Assembly (NCBI GenBank): GCA_964598495.1 | Contig: CAZRBY010000002.1 | Location: 1 to 64,000 of the forward strand | Reading direction: 5' to 3' | DNA from: Cacconaster sp964598495 | GTDB taxonomy: Bacteria; Bacteroidota; Bacteroidia; Bacteroidales; UBA932 | Length of the DNA: 64,000 nucleotides | Shown: piece after piece, positions 16,235-25,543 of the stretch | How positions within the stretch are numbered: position 1 is the first letter of the stretch | Layout: every line of letters begins with the position of its first letter | Program-made: the position numbers and the translations under genes | The notes under the pieces: model-generated | Database searches by the model: none | What the model was told of the DNA's origin: nothing | The model's input: only the letters and a program-made list of their open reading frames with translations

Positions 16235-17026
16235 ATGAAACTTATTGAGATTTTGGTCACCAACGATGACGGCCTCAATGCGAGAGGCGTCAATGAGGCG
16301 GCCGCGCTTATGCGTACATACGGCAATGTAACTGTAGTTGCTCCCTCGGAGCCACAGTCCGGTAAATCCTCTGCTATTTCCCTTGAGAATACACTCAGAC
16401 TGAATCTTGTGGAAACCGCACCTGCCACTGAAGGACTTGGTTCGCTCCGCATATATAGTTTCACCGGCACACCGGTGGATTGTGTCAAGATGGGTGTCAA
16501 TATCTTTATAGAGGAGGGGAGGATGCCTGACCTTTTGGTTTCAGGCATCAATCACGGCTCAAATGCCTCTGTGGCATCGGTATATTCCGGTACTCTGGGA
16601 GCTGCAGCTGAGGGTGCAATATACGATATTCCATCCATAGGCCTCTCCTTATGCTCACATAAACCAGAGCCCGATTTTGCGGGAGTGCTTCATTATTCAC
16701 GCATAATAATGGACAAGTTCTTGAAAACGGGTATCGGAAGGGGAATTTATCTGAATGTAAACTTTCCCAACATTCCCCTTGAAGAGATCAAAGGCATAAA
16801 AATCGCCCACCAAGGGCATGGCAGATGGATCAGGGAGTTTGAAAAGCGGACTGACCCCCGAGGTAGGGACTACTACTGGATAATAGGTCGGTTTCTAAAT
16901 CTGGACGAAGCTCCTGCCGCTGACCATACACTTGTTGACAATGGTTATGTATCCATTGTGCCGCACCGCGTTGATAATACCGACTATCAGGAGATTGAAC
17001 GCTTGCGTGATCTTTGGTCTCTATGA
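16235..17026 (+). CDS. surE: 5'/3'-nucleotidase SurE
   Basis: A 263-residue metal-dependent nucleoside monophosphatase. The metal-binding NDDG loop (residues 9-12) and SGINHGSNASVASVYSGT (about residues 91-108) are both present, as is the family-typical C-terminal domain with LVDNGYVSIVPHRVDNTD. SurE proteins act in stationary-phase or stress survival. The neighbouring order surE-lpxB is common in Bacteroidota, and lpxB starts 17 bases downstream. Confidence 0.95.
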   Translation: MKLIEILVTNDDGLNARGVNEAAALMRTYGNVTVVAPSEPQSGKSSAISLENTLRLNLVETAPATEGLGSLRIYSFTGTPVDCVKMGVNIFIEEGRMPDLLVSGINHGSNASVASVYSGTLGAAAEGAIYDIPSIGLSLCSHKPEPDFAGVLHYSRIIMDKFLKTGIGRGIYLNVNFPNIPLEEIKGIKIAHQGHGRWIREFEKRTDPRGRDYYWIIGRFLNLDEAPAADHTLVDNGYVSIVPHRVDNTDYQEIERLRDLWSL

Positions 17027-17043
17027 CTTAACTTTTTGCTATC

Positions 17044-18186
17044 ATGCGCTACTATCTCATTGCCGGTGAGGCTTCGGGGGACCTGCACGGCTCCAATCTG
17101 ATGAAAGGATTGATTGCGGAGGACCCTGTAGCGGAGTTCCGCTTTTGGGGTGGAAATTTGATGGCTGCCGTTGGAGGTACTCTGGTTCGCCACTACAAAT
17201 CAACTGCAGTAATGGGTATTGTGGAGGTGATATCCCGTTTGGGAGCCATTCGTCGAAATATGGCAGAGTGCAGGAGGGATCTGCTGGAGTACGGTCCAGA
17301 CGTATTGATACTTATAGACTATCCAGGATTCAACCTTAAGATTGCGCGCTTTGCCAATAGACACGGTATCAGAGTCTTCTATTATATCGCCCCTAAGCTC
17401 TGGGCTCGCGGAGAGAGACGCATCCGCCAGATTCGAAGATATATCGATGAACTATTCATCATATTTCCTTTCGAGAAGGAGTACTTTCGCAAGCTTGGAG
17501 TTGAGGCTCACTACTCAGGCAACCCTCTGATTGATAGCATAGATGCCTATCGGGTCATTCACTCGGAACGGCAAGAGTTCATATCTCGCCACTCTCTCGG
17601 AAATGCTCCTTCGATAGCTTTGCTTGTAGGTAGCAGAGAGGCTGAAATAGGCTTTCTTCTTCCCCGTATGGTAATCATGGAGAGATTTCTGAAGCAGGAT
17701 CCACTTTTGGCGGATTATCAGCTGCTATTGGCTGCCGCTCCCTCTGTTGATCTGCAACTATATCGCTCATTTATACCTGAGAATAGCTCTATTCGTATAA
17801 TATCAGGTGATACTTATGGGGTGCTCAATCACTCCGATGCTGCTGTCATCAGTTCCGGTACGGCGAGTCTTGAGGCGGCTCTAATAGGTACTCCTCAAGT
17901 GGTGTGCTATGGCTTCAACCGGATTACATATCTGATTGCGCGGCTTCTGGTTAGGGTGAAATACATCAGTCTGGCAAATCTTATCCTTGACAAACTCATT
18001 TTCAAGGAACTCGTTCAGGATGATGCCTCACCGGAGAAGATATTTGCAGAGGTTTCACGTCTGTTCACCGACCAAGATTACAGAAGTACTATGAAGAGCG
18101 ATTACGCTTCCTTGCGTGATAAGTTAGGAGGTCCTGGCGCTTCGCAAAGAATAGCTCGTCAAATGATTGATTTGATGAAAGAGTAA
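17044..18186 (+). CDS. lpxB: Lipid-A-disaccharide synthase
   Basis: LpxB joins UDP-diacylglucosamine and lipid X to form the lipid A disaccharide. The 380-residue GT-B glycosyltransferase starts MRYYLIAGEASGDLHGSNLM, the family signature, and contains GPDVLILIDYPGFNLKIA, YYIAPKLWARGERR and the nucleotide-sugar site SSGTASLEAALIGTPQVV. Length matches the family. Between surE and dapF, all on one strand. Confidence 0.97.
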   Translation: MRYYLIAGEASGDLHGSNLMKGLIAEDPVAEFRFWGGNLMAAVGGTLVRHYKSTAVMGIVEVISRLGAIRRNMAECRRDLLEYGPDVLILIDYPGFNLKIARFANRHGIRVFYYIAPKLWARGERRIRQIRRYIDELFIIFPFEKEYFRKLGVEAHYSGNPLIDSIDAYRVIHSERQEFISRHSLGNAPSIALLVGSREAEIGFLLPRMVIMERFLKQDPLLADYQLLLAAAPSVDLQLYRSFIPENSSIRIISGDTYGVLNHSDAAVISSGTASLEAALIGTPQVVCYGFNRITYLIARLLVRVKYISLANLILDKLIFKELVQDDASPEKIFAEVSRLFTDQDYRSTMKSDYASLRDKLGGPGASQRIARQMIDLMKE

Positions 18187-18210
18187 TTTGATAAAATAAT
18201 ACCTTGCAGT

Positions 18211-19041
18211 ATGGCAAAAAGAATCAAAGTTTACAAATATCAGGGAGCCGGTAACGATTTCGTGATTATTGACAATCGAGACGGATCTGTCAATCTTGAT
18301 GATTCTCAGATAAGATGGCTCTGTGATCGGAGATTCGGCATTGGAGCAGATGGAATGATGCTCCTCGGGGCCGGTGGTCAGCATGACTTCACTATGCGCT
18401 ACTTCAATTCAGACGGATTCGAAGGCACAATGTGCGGTAACGGTGGCAGGTGTCTCGTGGCATTTGCAGCCCACATGGGTATAAAACGGTTTGAGTTTAC
18501 TGCGATAGATGGTTATCATCGTGCAGAAATGCTCGAGTATGGTAACTATCGTTGTATAGTTCGTCTTAAGATGAGAGACCTCCTTCCTGATAAGGAGGGC
18601 AATTCTCCAATCACGTTCTATCCCGAAGGTTATTTTCTTGATACCGGATCAGACCATTTTGTAATTTTTGTCAATGATGTAGCCAATTATGATGTGGACG
18701 GTGAGGGGAAAAAGTGGAGATGGGCCGAACGTTTTCCCAAGGGAACAAATGTAAATTTCGTAGAAATTGCTCCGGATAAGATCAAAGTCAGGACATACGA
18801 AAGGGGAGTGGAGGCGGAAACTTTTGCCTGCGGTACGGGAGTTACAGCTTCTTCAATTGCCTCTTTCGTTCATGGAGCTAAAGTTTTTACCACTTACGGA
18901 CGAAGGGTAAAGTTTGAAATACAAGCCCTGGGAGACTATCTTGCAGTCGATTTCCTGCCCTGTAAAGAAGAAATGGCATTTGAGGATATCTGGCTTACCG
19001 GCCCGGCGACATTTGTCTTCGAAACTGAAGTTGAACTCTAG
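18211..19041 (+). CDS. dapF: Diaminopimelate epimerase
   Basis: DapF converts LL- to meso-diaminopimelate for lysine and peptidoglycan synthesis. The 276-residue protein carries both catalytic cysteines: one in MCGNGGRC (about residue 74) and one in ACGTGVTAS (about residue 207). The repeated N- and C-terminal halves of the fold are intact. The promoter of the next gene lies over its last codons. Confidence 0.96.
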   Translation: MAKRIKVYKYQGAGNDFVIIDNRDGSVNLDDSQIRWLCDRRFGIGADGMMLLGAGGQHDFTMRYFNSDGFEGTMCGNGGRCLVAFAAHMGIKRFEFTAIDGYHRAEMLEYGNYRCIVRLKMRDLLPDKEGNSPITFYPEGYFLDTGSDHFVIFVNDVANYDVDGEGKKWRWAERFPKGTNVNFVEIAPDKIKVRTYERGVEAETFACGTGVTASSIASFVHGAKVFTTYGRRVKFEIQALGDYLAVDFLPCKEEMAFEDIWLTGPATFVFETEVEL

Positions 19042-19061
19042 AGTTTTATTTTATATCTTTG
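19031..19061 (+). promoter_or_regulatory. Promoter of the sensor-trkH operon
   Basis: TTG (19031-19033), exactly 20 bases, TATCTTTG (19054-19061). The -33 element lies inside the end of dapF. The leader to ATG 19081 would be about 13-15 bases. Confidence 0.7.
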
Positions 19062-19080
19062 TGATACAAACCCTTGGTTT

Positions 19081-19872
19081 ATGGCAAATTTACTGAATAT
19101 GGGCATAAAGAGAAAGGTCTTTCTCGGATGCGTAGTATTAGCTCTGATTCTTCTGATATCGAGTTCTATATCGATGTTCGAATTTACAAGGATGAATGAT
19201 CACGTCACTGAACTTATTTCCGATAATGCCAACAGTATTGAGGTTTCGAGAGGACTTCTGGCAAGAGCGGAGGAATACAATCTCCGTCTGATGCATCTGG
19301 TTGTCGGAGAAGTAATTGAAGAGAGTATTGAGGTAATCAATGATGAAGAATTCATCTCTTTTTTCAGCGATATAAGGGAGAGTTTTGTGACTGAGCATGA
19401 CAAGGCTAATGCCGATTCCGTGATGTATGCCTTTGCAGCATATATGTATGTAGTGCGTGAAGCTTCCGATATATGGCTTATAAGCGGGGACGATATTCGC
19501 AAGGAGTGGTATTTCAACCGTCTGCAGCCCGTTTATACCAAACTGAAAGCCTATATAGAGAAACTTACCAATGACAGTCAGGATGCTTTAATTCACAACT
19601 CGCAGTCGCTCCAGGATAATTTCTACCGAAGCCTTATGCCGGGCTTGGTCTCTGTTTTGCTGGGCTTTCTGATGGTATTACTCTTCAATTACTACCTAAA
19701 CTATTATCTTATCAATCCGCTTCTTAAGATATCCCGTGGCATTAAAGGCTACCTCAGTTTCAACAAGAATTATGATGTCAAGATAGAGGGTAATGACGAG
19801 CTTGCCGAGTTAAATGATCGTGTTAAAGACATCGTAGATATAAATAAATCCGCAAAAAAACAGAGCGGATGA
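19081..19872 (+). CDS. Membrane sensor with HAMP-like segment but no output domain
   Basis: A 263-residue protein: cytoplasmic start, TM1 at about residues 14-31, an extracytoplasmic helical bundle (about 32-180) like chemoreceptor four-helix sensors, TM2 at about 186-207 (VSVLLGFLMVLLFNYYLNYYL), then a HAMP-like stretch beginning INPLLKISRGIKGYL and ending in a Lys-rich tail. There is no kinase, methyl-accepting or other output domain. Its stop overlaps the trkH start by 4 bases (ATGA), so the two are translationally coupled. A role in sensing for potassium uptake is inferred from this coupling only. Confidence 0.75.
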   Translation: MANLLNMGIKRKVFLGCVVLALILLISSSISMFEFTRMNDHVTELISDNANSIEVSRGLLARAEEYNLRLMHLVVGEVIEESIEVINDEEFISFFSDIRESFVTEHDKANADSVMYAFAAYMYVVREASDIWLISGDDIRKEWYFNRLQPVYTKLKAYIEKLTNDSQDALIHNSQSLQDNFYRSLMPGLVSVLLGFLMVLLFNYYLNYYLINPLLKISRGIKGYLSFNKNYDVKIEGNDELAELNDRVKDIVDINKSAKKQSG

Positions 19873-21338
19873 ATGCCGGTATCATATCCAGATATGTTGG
19901 AATCGCGCTGATATGCAACGCCTTCTTTATGTTGCTTTCTGCCGTGGTTTCGGCAATCTATGGTTTAGATTCCTCATTTAGCCCACTCCTTGTCAGTGGT
20001 GTTATTACTTTTCTTTTTGGAGTCTTCCCGCTGATATTTGTAAGTAAAAAGAACGATATTAATGCCCGCGAGGGATTAGCTATCGTTCTGTTGGCATGGT
20101 TTCTCTCTTGTATTTTCGGAATGCTGCCCTATGTGCTTTGGGGAGGAGATTTTTCATTGGTAAATGCCTGGTTCGAGAGTTCTTCCGGCTATACCACTAC
20201 GGGGGCCACCATTCTGAATGAGGTAGAATCATTGCCACACGGCCTCCTCTTTTGGAGATCTTCCACGCACTTTATAGGTGGTTTGGGAGTGGTGGTGTTT
20301 ATAATTATGCTCCTTCCTTCCGTTGGAACGGTAGGTGTCAGAATGACAAAAATGGAGGTGATGGATGTTTCAAGGAGCAATTTCAGATATAAGTTTAAAA
20401 AACTGATCAATGTCTTCGTCATAGTCTACATTGCCATAACAGCGATTGCTTTCATGGCCTTGTTGTTGGCGGGGATGTCACCTTTTGATGCGATAAACCA
20501 CGCTTTCAGTGTTGTTGCTACGGGAGGATTCAGTACGCGCAACCTCTCAATAGCTTATTACGATTCTCCTTTGATAGAGTATCTGCTCGTATTTTTAATG
20601 ATTATTTCTTCAACCCACTTCGGATTGATATATGCCTCTTTTGCGTCAAGATCGCTAAAGTTTTTCAAAGATCCGGTGACTAAGTTCTATCTGATGACCA
20701 TACTTGTCTCATCAGTGATTGTTGCGCTTAGCCTTATGTTGGGTGGAGTTAAAGAAGGTCTATTTCATGCGATGCGTCATGGTATTTTTGCTGTAGCCTC
20801 TACAATTAGCACTACAGGGTTTGCTATTAGCAATACTACCGGATGGCCTATGGTTGCTATCCTTGTGATATTATATGTTTCTGTACAGTGCGGTTGTGCA
20901 GGATCTACTTGTGGTGGCATTCGATCGGATAGATTGTGGCTCATATACAAGGGGGTTAGGGCGCAGCTTACCAGATTGGCCCATCCCAATGCAGTGGTTC
21001 AGGTTAAGTCAGGCGGACAAGTGATTGAAAAGGATCTTGTCCATAGCGTTTTTACTTATCTCTTCCTATATATGTTTTTCGCGTTTCTCTGCTCATTATT
21101 TTATTCTGCCAACGGTATGGGAATTTTGGAGTCAGTGAGTTCCTCAATTTCAATGTTGAGCAATATGGGCCTTGCTTTCGGCGAAAACCATTCAATGTTC
21201 AACTTTGCAGAAGCACCGCAGATTTCGAAGTTTATCATGGGTGTTGAAATGGTAGTAGGCCGTATTGGCATTTACCCTCTATTACTTGTTTTTACCCTCT
21301 TCAGGAAAAGTGTGTTATGGCAGCGGAAGAGTATCTGA
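19869..21338 (+). CDS. trkH: TrkH-family potassium uptake protein
   Basis: A 489-residue membrane K+ channel/transporter subunit with the four pore-loop repeats expected of TrkH/KtrB: SSGYTTTGATIL, VVATGGFSTRNLS, ASTISTTGFAISNTTGW and SSSISMLSNMGLAFG. Hydrophobic helices fill the rest. Its usual cytosolic NAD/ATP-binding partner TrkA is not beside it; the RCK-like tail of the antiporter at 35719-37191 is a different protein. It overlaps the sensor gene upstream (4 bases) and the helicase gene downstream (22 bases). Confidence 0.95.
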   Translation: MNAGIISRYVGIALICNAFFMLLSAVVSAIYGLDSSFSPLLVSGVITFLFGVFPLIFVSKKNDINAREGLAIVLLAWFLSCIFGMLPYVLWGGDFSLVNAWFESSSGYTTTGATILNEVESLPHGLLFWRSSTHFIGGLGVVVFIIMLLPSVGTVGVRMTKMEVMDVSRSNFRYKFKKLINVFVIVYIAITAIAFMALLLAGMSPFDAINHAFSVVATGGFSTRNLSIAYYDSPLIEYLLVFLMIISSTHFGLIYASFASRSLKFFKDPVTKFYLMTILVSSVIVALSLMLGGVKEGLFHAMRHGIFAVASTISTTGFAISNTTGWPMVAILVILYVSVQCGCAGSTCGGIRSDRLWLIYKGVRAQLTRLAHPNAVVQVKSGGQVIEKDLVHSVFTYLFLYMFFAFLCSLFYSANGMGILESVSSSISMLSNMGLAFGENHSMFNFAEAPQISKFIMGVEMVVGRIGIYPLLLVFTLFRKSVLWQRKSI

Positions 21339-22729
21339 TTGAGCAGATAACGAATAAACTGGGATATGAATCCACTACTTGTCAGCAGAAACTTATAACC
21401 TCTCTGGCGCGCTTTACAATCGACTATGACACTTGCGACCTGATGCTGGTCAGCGGATATGCCGGTACCGGTAAAACCTCTGCAATTGCTGCCTATGTAA
21501 AGACCTTAAGGGAGCACCGGAGCAGTTTTGTGCTCCTTGCACCTACAGGCCGCGCAGCAAAGGTATTGGCCGGCTTTACTCAGGAGCAGGCGTTTACCAT
21601 ACATAAACATATCTATCGCCAGAAATCCATCAATGCGGGGTTTGGAGAGTTTGAACTTGATATCAATAAGCAGAAGGAGACGATCTTTATAGTAGATGAG
21701 GCTTCATTGATATCCACTTCCGGCGGTCAACAGAATATATTCGGAAGTGGAGACCTGCTATCAGACATGATAACTTATGTTCGCTCCGGAGTAGGTAACA
21801 AGCTCATCCTTATTGGTGATAAAGGGCAGTTACCGCCGATAGGTCTTACATATAGTCCTGCACTGGATGAGTCCTATATGGACCGTTACGGGAAACTCAT
21901 CAGTGTTGAGCTCACAACGGTGGTTCGTCAGGCTGCGGATTCCGGAATTCTGACCAATGCCACTGCAATAAGGTTGTTGTTGGGCAGCAGAGGTTCGATG
22001 ATGCCCCAACTGCGTACCAAGGGCTTTGAGGATGTGATCAGAATCCATGGCGGGGAACTTATAGAGTCGCTCTCCGACATGTTTGACAAATATGGTACAG
22101 ATGAAGTTGTGGTACTATGCAGGTCCAATAAACGGGCAAACCGCTACAATATGGGCATACGTTCAAGTGTTCTTTTTCTTGAGGAACGTCTCACACGTGG
22201 TGACAAACTGATGGTTGTAAAGAACTGCTACCAGTTTTTAGAGAATGTACCGGAACTGAATTTCATAGCCAACGGAGATGTCGCCGAACTGGTAAGGATA
22301 TATGGATATGAAGAGAGATATGGATTGAATTTTGCAGAGGCGGTATTGTCATTTCCCGACTACAATGATGTGGAGATCGGAGCAAAAATTATCCTCGATA
22401 CGCTTTTGTCTGAAGCTCCGGCTTTGAGCGAAGAACAGCAGAGAATCCTTTACGAAGGCGTGAATGAGGATTATGCCCATGTAAAGGGTAAGAGGAAGAG
22501 ATACAACTGCGTGCGTGAAGACAAATATTTCAATGCGCTTCAGGTAAAGTATGCGGCTGCCATTACCGGCCACAAATCTCAGGGAGGACAGTGGAAATGC
22601 GTCTTCATAGACAATCCTTTCTGGAAAGACCCCGTCGAGGATGATCTGAAATGGCTTTATACAGCCATTACGAGGGGAGTGGAGAGGGTTTATTTTGTTA
22701 ATTTTAAAGATGATTTTTTTATAGATTAG
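21317..22729 (+). CDS. RecD-like AAA ATPase / exonuclease helicase
   Basis: A 470-residue SF1B-type helicase. Visible motifs are Walker A GYAGTGKTS (about residues 48-56), IVDEASLI (motif II), IGDKGQLPPIG (motif III), and AITGHKSQGGQWKCVFID with YTAITRG in the UvrD-type C-terminal domain. It lacks the RecD N-terminal region, as in short Bacteroidota versions, so it is unlikely to be a RecBCD subunit. It probably unwinds DNA in repair or recombination. It overlaps trkH by 22 bases. Confidence 0.85.
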   Translation: MAAEEYLIEQITNKLGYESTTCQQKLITSLARFTIDYDTCDLMLVSGYAGTGKTSAIAAYVKTLREHRSSFVLLAPTGRAAKVLAGFTQEQAFTIHKHIYRQKSINAGFGEFELDINKQKETIFIVDEASLISTSGGQQNIFGSGDLLSDMITYVRSGVGNKLILIGDKGQLPPIGLTYSPALDESYMDRYGKLISVELTTVVRQAADSGILTNATAIRLLLGSRGSMMPQLRTKGFEDVIRIHGGELIESLSDMFDKYGTDEVVVLCRSNKRANRYNMGIRSSVLFLEERLTRGDKLMVVKNCYQFLENVPELNFIANGDVAELVRIYGYEERYGLNFAEAVLSFPDYNDVEIGAKIILDTLLSEAPALSEEQQRILYEGVNEDYAHVKGKRKRYNCVREDKYFNALQVKYAAAITGHKSQGGQWKCVFIDNPFWKDPVEDDLKWLYTAITRGVERVYFVNFKDDFFID

Positions 22730-22730
22730 A

Positions 22731-23408
22731 ATGAACATTATGTATTGGTTTTTATTTATTGCTGTTGCGGTCGTCAGCTTTATCGTACAGCACAACCTTA
22801 GAAAAAAGTTCGAGAAATATTCCCGGATTCCTCTCGGTTCAGGTATGAGCGGAGCAGAAGTGGCGGAGAGGATGCTCAGCCAAAATGGCATAAATGATGT
22901 CAAGGTGACAGCCGTCAATGGACAACTCACCGACCATTTTAACCCTATTACCAAGAGCGTCAATCTTAGCGAGGAAGTCTATCATTCCAACTCGGTCGCA
23001 GCAGCGGCTGTAGCTGCACATGAATGTGGTCATGCTTTGCAACACGCTAAAGGTTATTTTCCGCTCAAGATGCGCTCTGCGCTGGTGCCGGCGGTCAATT
23101 TTGCATCCAAAATAATGTCCTGGGTGCTTTTGCTGGGCATGTTTCTCATCAATGTCTTCCCGCAGGTGCTGATGGCCGGAATAGCTTTATTTGCACTTAC
23201 TACACTTTTTAGTTTTATTACACTTCCGGTGGAAATCAATGCGAGCAAGAGAGCTCTTGTGTGGCTCAATACAACCGGCATTACAGATGTTTCCAATCAC
23301 GAACATGCGGAAAAGGCACTTCGTGCTGCTGCATACACCTATGTGGTGGCAGCCCTCGCTTCACTGGCAACCTTGGTTTATTACATAATGCTTTCGAACA
23401 GAAGATAG
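22731..23408 (+). CDS. Membrane zinc metallopeptidase (YugP family)
   Basis: A 225-residue membrane protein with an N-terminal helix (residues 3-20), the zinc site AAHECGHALQHA (about residues 85-96) and further hydrophobic segments near 118-140 and at the C-terminus. This is the neutral zinc metallopeptidase family of B. subtilis YugP. VEINASKRALVWL matches the family's third conserved stretch. It starts 1 base after the helicase stop. Substrates are unknown. Confidence 0.9.
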   Translation: MNIMYWFLFIAVAVVSFIVQHNLRKKFEKYSRIPLGSGMSGAEVAERMLSQNGINDVKVTAVNGQLTDHFNPITKSVNLSEEVYHSNSVAAAAVAAHECGHALQHAKGYFPLKMRSALVPAVNFASKIMSWVLLLGMFLINVFPQVLMAGIALFALTTLFSFITLPVEINASKRALVWLNTTGITDVSNHEHAEKALRAAAYTYVVAALASLATLVYYIMLSNRR

Positions 23409-23440
23409 CTCGTTATTATCCGATAAAAAGAATTACTTAT

Positions 23441-25543
23441 ATGCAACGTTTAAGATCACTATTCGCATTAATCCTTATTATCTCGACCTCTATTTCCTTT
23501 GCAGCCGCACAGGAAAAAAAGAGCCTTACAAATGCAGAGATTCTCGGCAAGATACCACAGGGTATTGTGGGCCAGGCGGTCGCACCGATGGTTTTTGATG
23601 ACAATAGAACACTCATTTACAGAGAGGGCCAGGAATTCTTAAAGTATGACCTTCGAAAGGGCACTTCGGAGCCATTTCCATTTATTCAACCCCAAAGACC
23701 TTCACGTTTAGAAGAATTGGTCCCGGGCTGGAAGAATCCCACATTCTCTCCCGATTCGACAAAAATCGCATATACTCTTGACAACGACCTTTATACGATT
23801 AATCCGAAGACAAAAAAAATCATCAGGCATACTTTCGATGGGTCGGAACTCAATCTCAACGGATATGCCTCCTGGGTCTATTATGAAGAGATATTCGGCA
23901 GGGGATCCAATTATAGAGCCTTCTGGTGGTCTCCCGACAGCAAGATAATTGCATATTACAACTTCGACAACTCGCAGGTGCCGATGTTTCCCATCTATAA
24001 CTCGCAAGGCCGGCATGGTTCTCTCAACCAGACACGTTACCCTAAGGCAGGAGATCCCAACCCCAAGGTTAAGATAGGCTTTGTTTCGGTAAACGGTGGC
24101 CAGACTGTCTGGTCGGATTTCGATCCCGAGCCTGACCAGTACTTTGGCATTCCTTTTTGGAGCGGTGACGGCAAGCGCTTTATGGTGGCCCGAATGGACC
24201 GTGCTCAGGACAATCTTGAGCTCTTTGCGGTCGATCCGATTTTGGGCAACCTCTCCTGCGTCTATACTGAACATCAGGAGAGTTGGATCGATTGGATGGA
24301 GGAGATGCTATTTACCTCTGAAGGCATCTATATCGTGAGGGATTTTGAGGGATGGGAGCAGATCTACTTCCTCTCTTATGACGGCAATCGTTTCGAAAAG
24401 CTTACCGGAGGCCGCAACTGGGGTATCAGTTTGCTCAAGGTGGATTCGAAATATCTCTTCTTCACAGCAAAGAGGGAGGCTACAACCAGAGCAGATATCT
24501 ACAGGGTAACTCTCAAGACTAAAAAGACTGAAAGAGTTTCGTATGGTGAATATAACTTTGCCAATGTAGTAATATCACCCGACAGCCGAAATGTAGCTGC
24601 TATGGTCTCAAATGCCCGTACTCCTTTCTTTTTGGTTAATATCTCACTTCCTGCGGGAAATCTGGACAGAAAGAAGGTTACTGTAATCGCCGACTCCAAA
24701 GGTCCCGATTTTGACAAATATGCCTTGGCTTTGCCCGAAATCATCACCATTAAAACCCGGGACGGACTTGAGATTCCCGCTTCAGTGATTTGGCCGGTGA
24801 ATCTGGATAAAAACAAAAAATATCCTGTTAAGGTCGACATCTACGGAGGTCCAAATTCTCCCCAGGTGCGCGACAGATGGAGTGGAGTGTCATTCAACAA
24901 TCAATGGTGGGCCAACAATGGAGTCATTCAGGTGACTCTTGATAATCGAGCAGGCGGGCACTTTGGTAAAAAGGGACTTGAGCAGGTTTACAGACAACTA
25001 AATATTCTTGAACTTCAGGATTTTATTGACGGCATCGAACATTTTCTCGAAATGCCCTTTGTTGATAGTGATAAAATAGGCGTGGAAGGCTTCTCATACG
25101 GAGGTACGATGACTACTTTATGTGTTACCGAGGGCAACGATTACTTCAAATACGGCATTGCAGGAGGCGGAGTTTATGACTGGCATCTGTATGATTCACA
25201 CTACACGGAAAGATATATGGATACGCCACAGGACAACCCCGATGGTTATAAAGCGACTTATGTGTTGGATAGACTTTCAAATTACAAAGGAGACAAAACC
25301 AATATGCTCCGTATTACCCACGGTACCGGTGATGACAATGTCCATTTCCAGAATACACTTCAGTTGATTGATGAACTCCAGAAGCAGAACAAGGATTTTG
25401 AACTTATGATTTATCCTGAAGGGATGCATGGTTATCGCGGTGCACAGGGACGTCACTCAACAATGCAAGATTATATCTTCTGGTATCGTTATCTTTTGGA
25501 TTCGGAACTTCCTTCCGACTTACTGGAATATCTCAAAAAGTAA
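23441..25543 (+). CDS. Dipeptidyl peptidase IV (S9 family)
   Basis: A 700-residue exported serine peptidase that removes Xaa-Pro/Ala dipeptides. The start ATG 23441 gives a signal peptide (MQRLRSLFALILIISTSISFAAA); the longer frame from 23261 overlaps the previous gene and is not used. Residues about 40-420 form the eight-bladed propeller with the Glu pair region WVYYEEIFGRG; the hydrolase domain carries the nucleophile in EGFSYGG, Asp in GTGDDNVHFQN and His in EGMHGYRG. It ends 11 bases inside the convergent methyltransferase gene. Confidence 0.93.
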   Translation: MQRLRSLFALILIISTSISFAAAQEKKSLTNAEILGKIPQGIVGQAVAPMVFDDNRTLIYREGQEFLKYDLRKGTSEPFPFIQPQRPSRLEELVPGWKNPTFSPDSTKIAYTLDNDLYTINPKTKKIIRHTFDGSELNLNGYASWVYYEEIFGRGSNYRAFWWSPDSKIIAYYNFDNSQVPMFPIYNSQGRHGSLNQTRYPKAGDPNPKVKIGFVSVNGGQTVWSDFDPEPDQYFGIPFWSGDGKRFMVARMDRAQDNLELFAVDPILGNLSCVYTEHQESWIDWMEEMLFTSEGIYIVRDFEGWEQIYFLSYDGNRFEKLTGGRNWGISLLKVDSKYLFFTAKREATTRADIYRVTLKTKKTERVSYGEYNFANVVISPDSRNVAAMVSNARTPFFLVNISLPAGNLDRKKVTVIADSKGPDFDKYALALPEIITIKTRDGLEIPASVIWPVNLDKNKKYPVKVDIYGGPNSPQVRDRWSGVSFNNQWWANNGVIQVTLDNRAGGHFGKKGLEQVYRQLNILELQDFIDGIEHFLEMPFVDSDKIGVEGFSYGGTMTTLCVTEGNDYFKYGIAGGGVYDWHLYDSHYTERYMDTPQDNPDGYKATYVLDRLSNYKGDKTNMLRITHGTGDDNVHFQNTLQLIDELQKQNKDFELMIYPEGMHGYRGAQGRHSTMQDYIFWYRYLLDSELPSDLLEYLKK

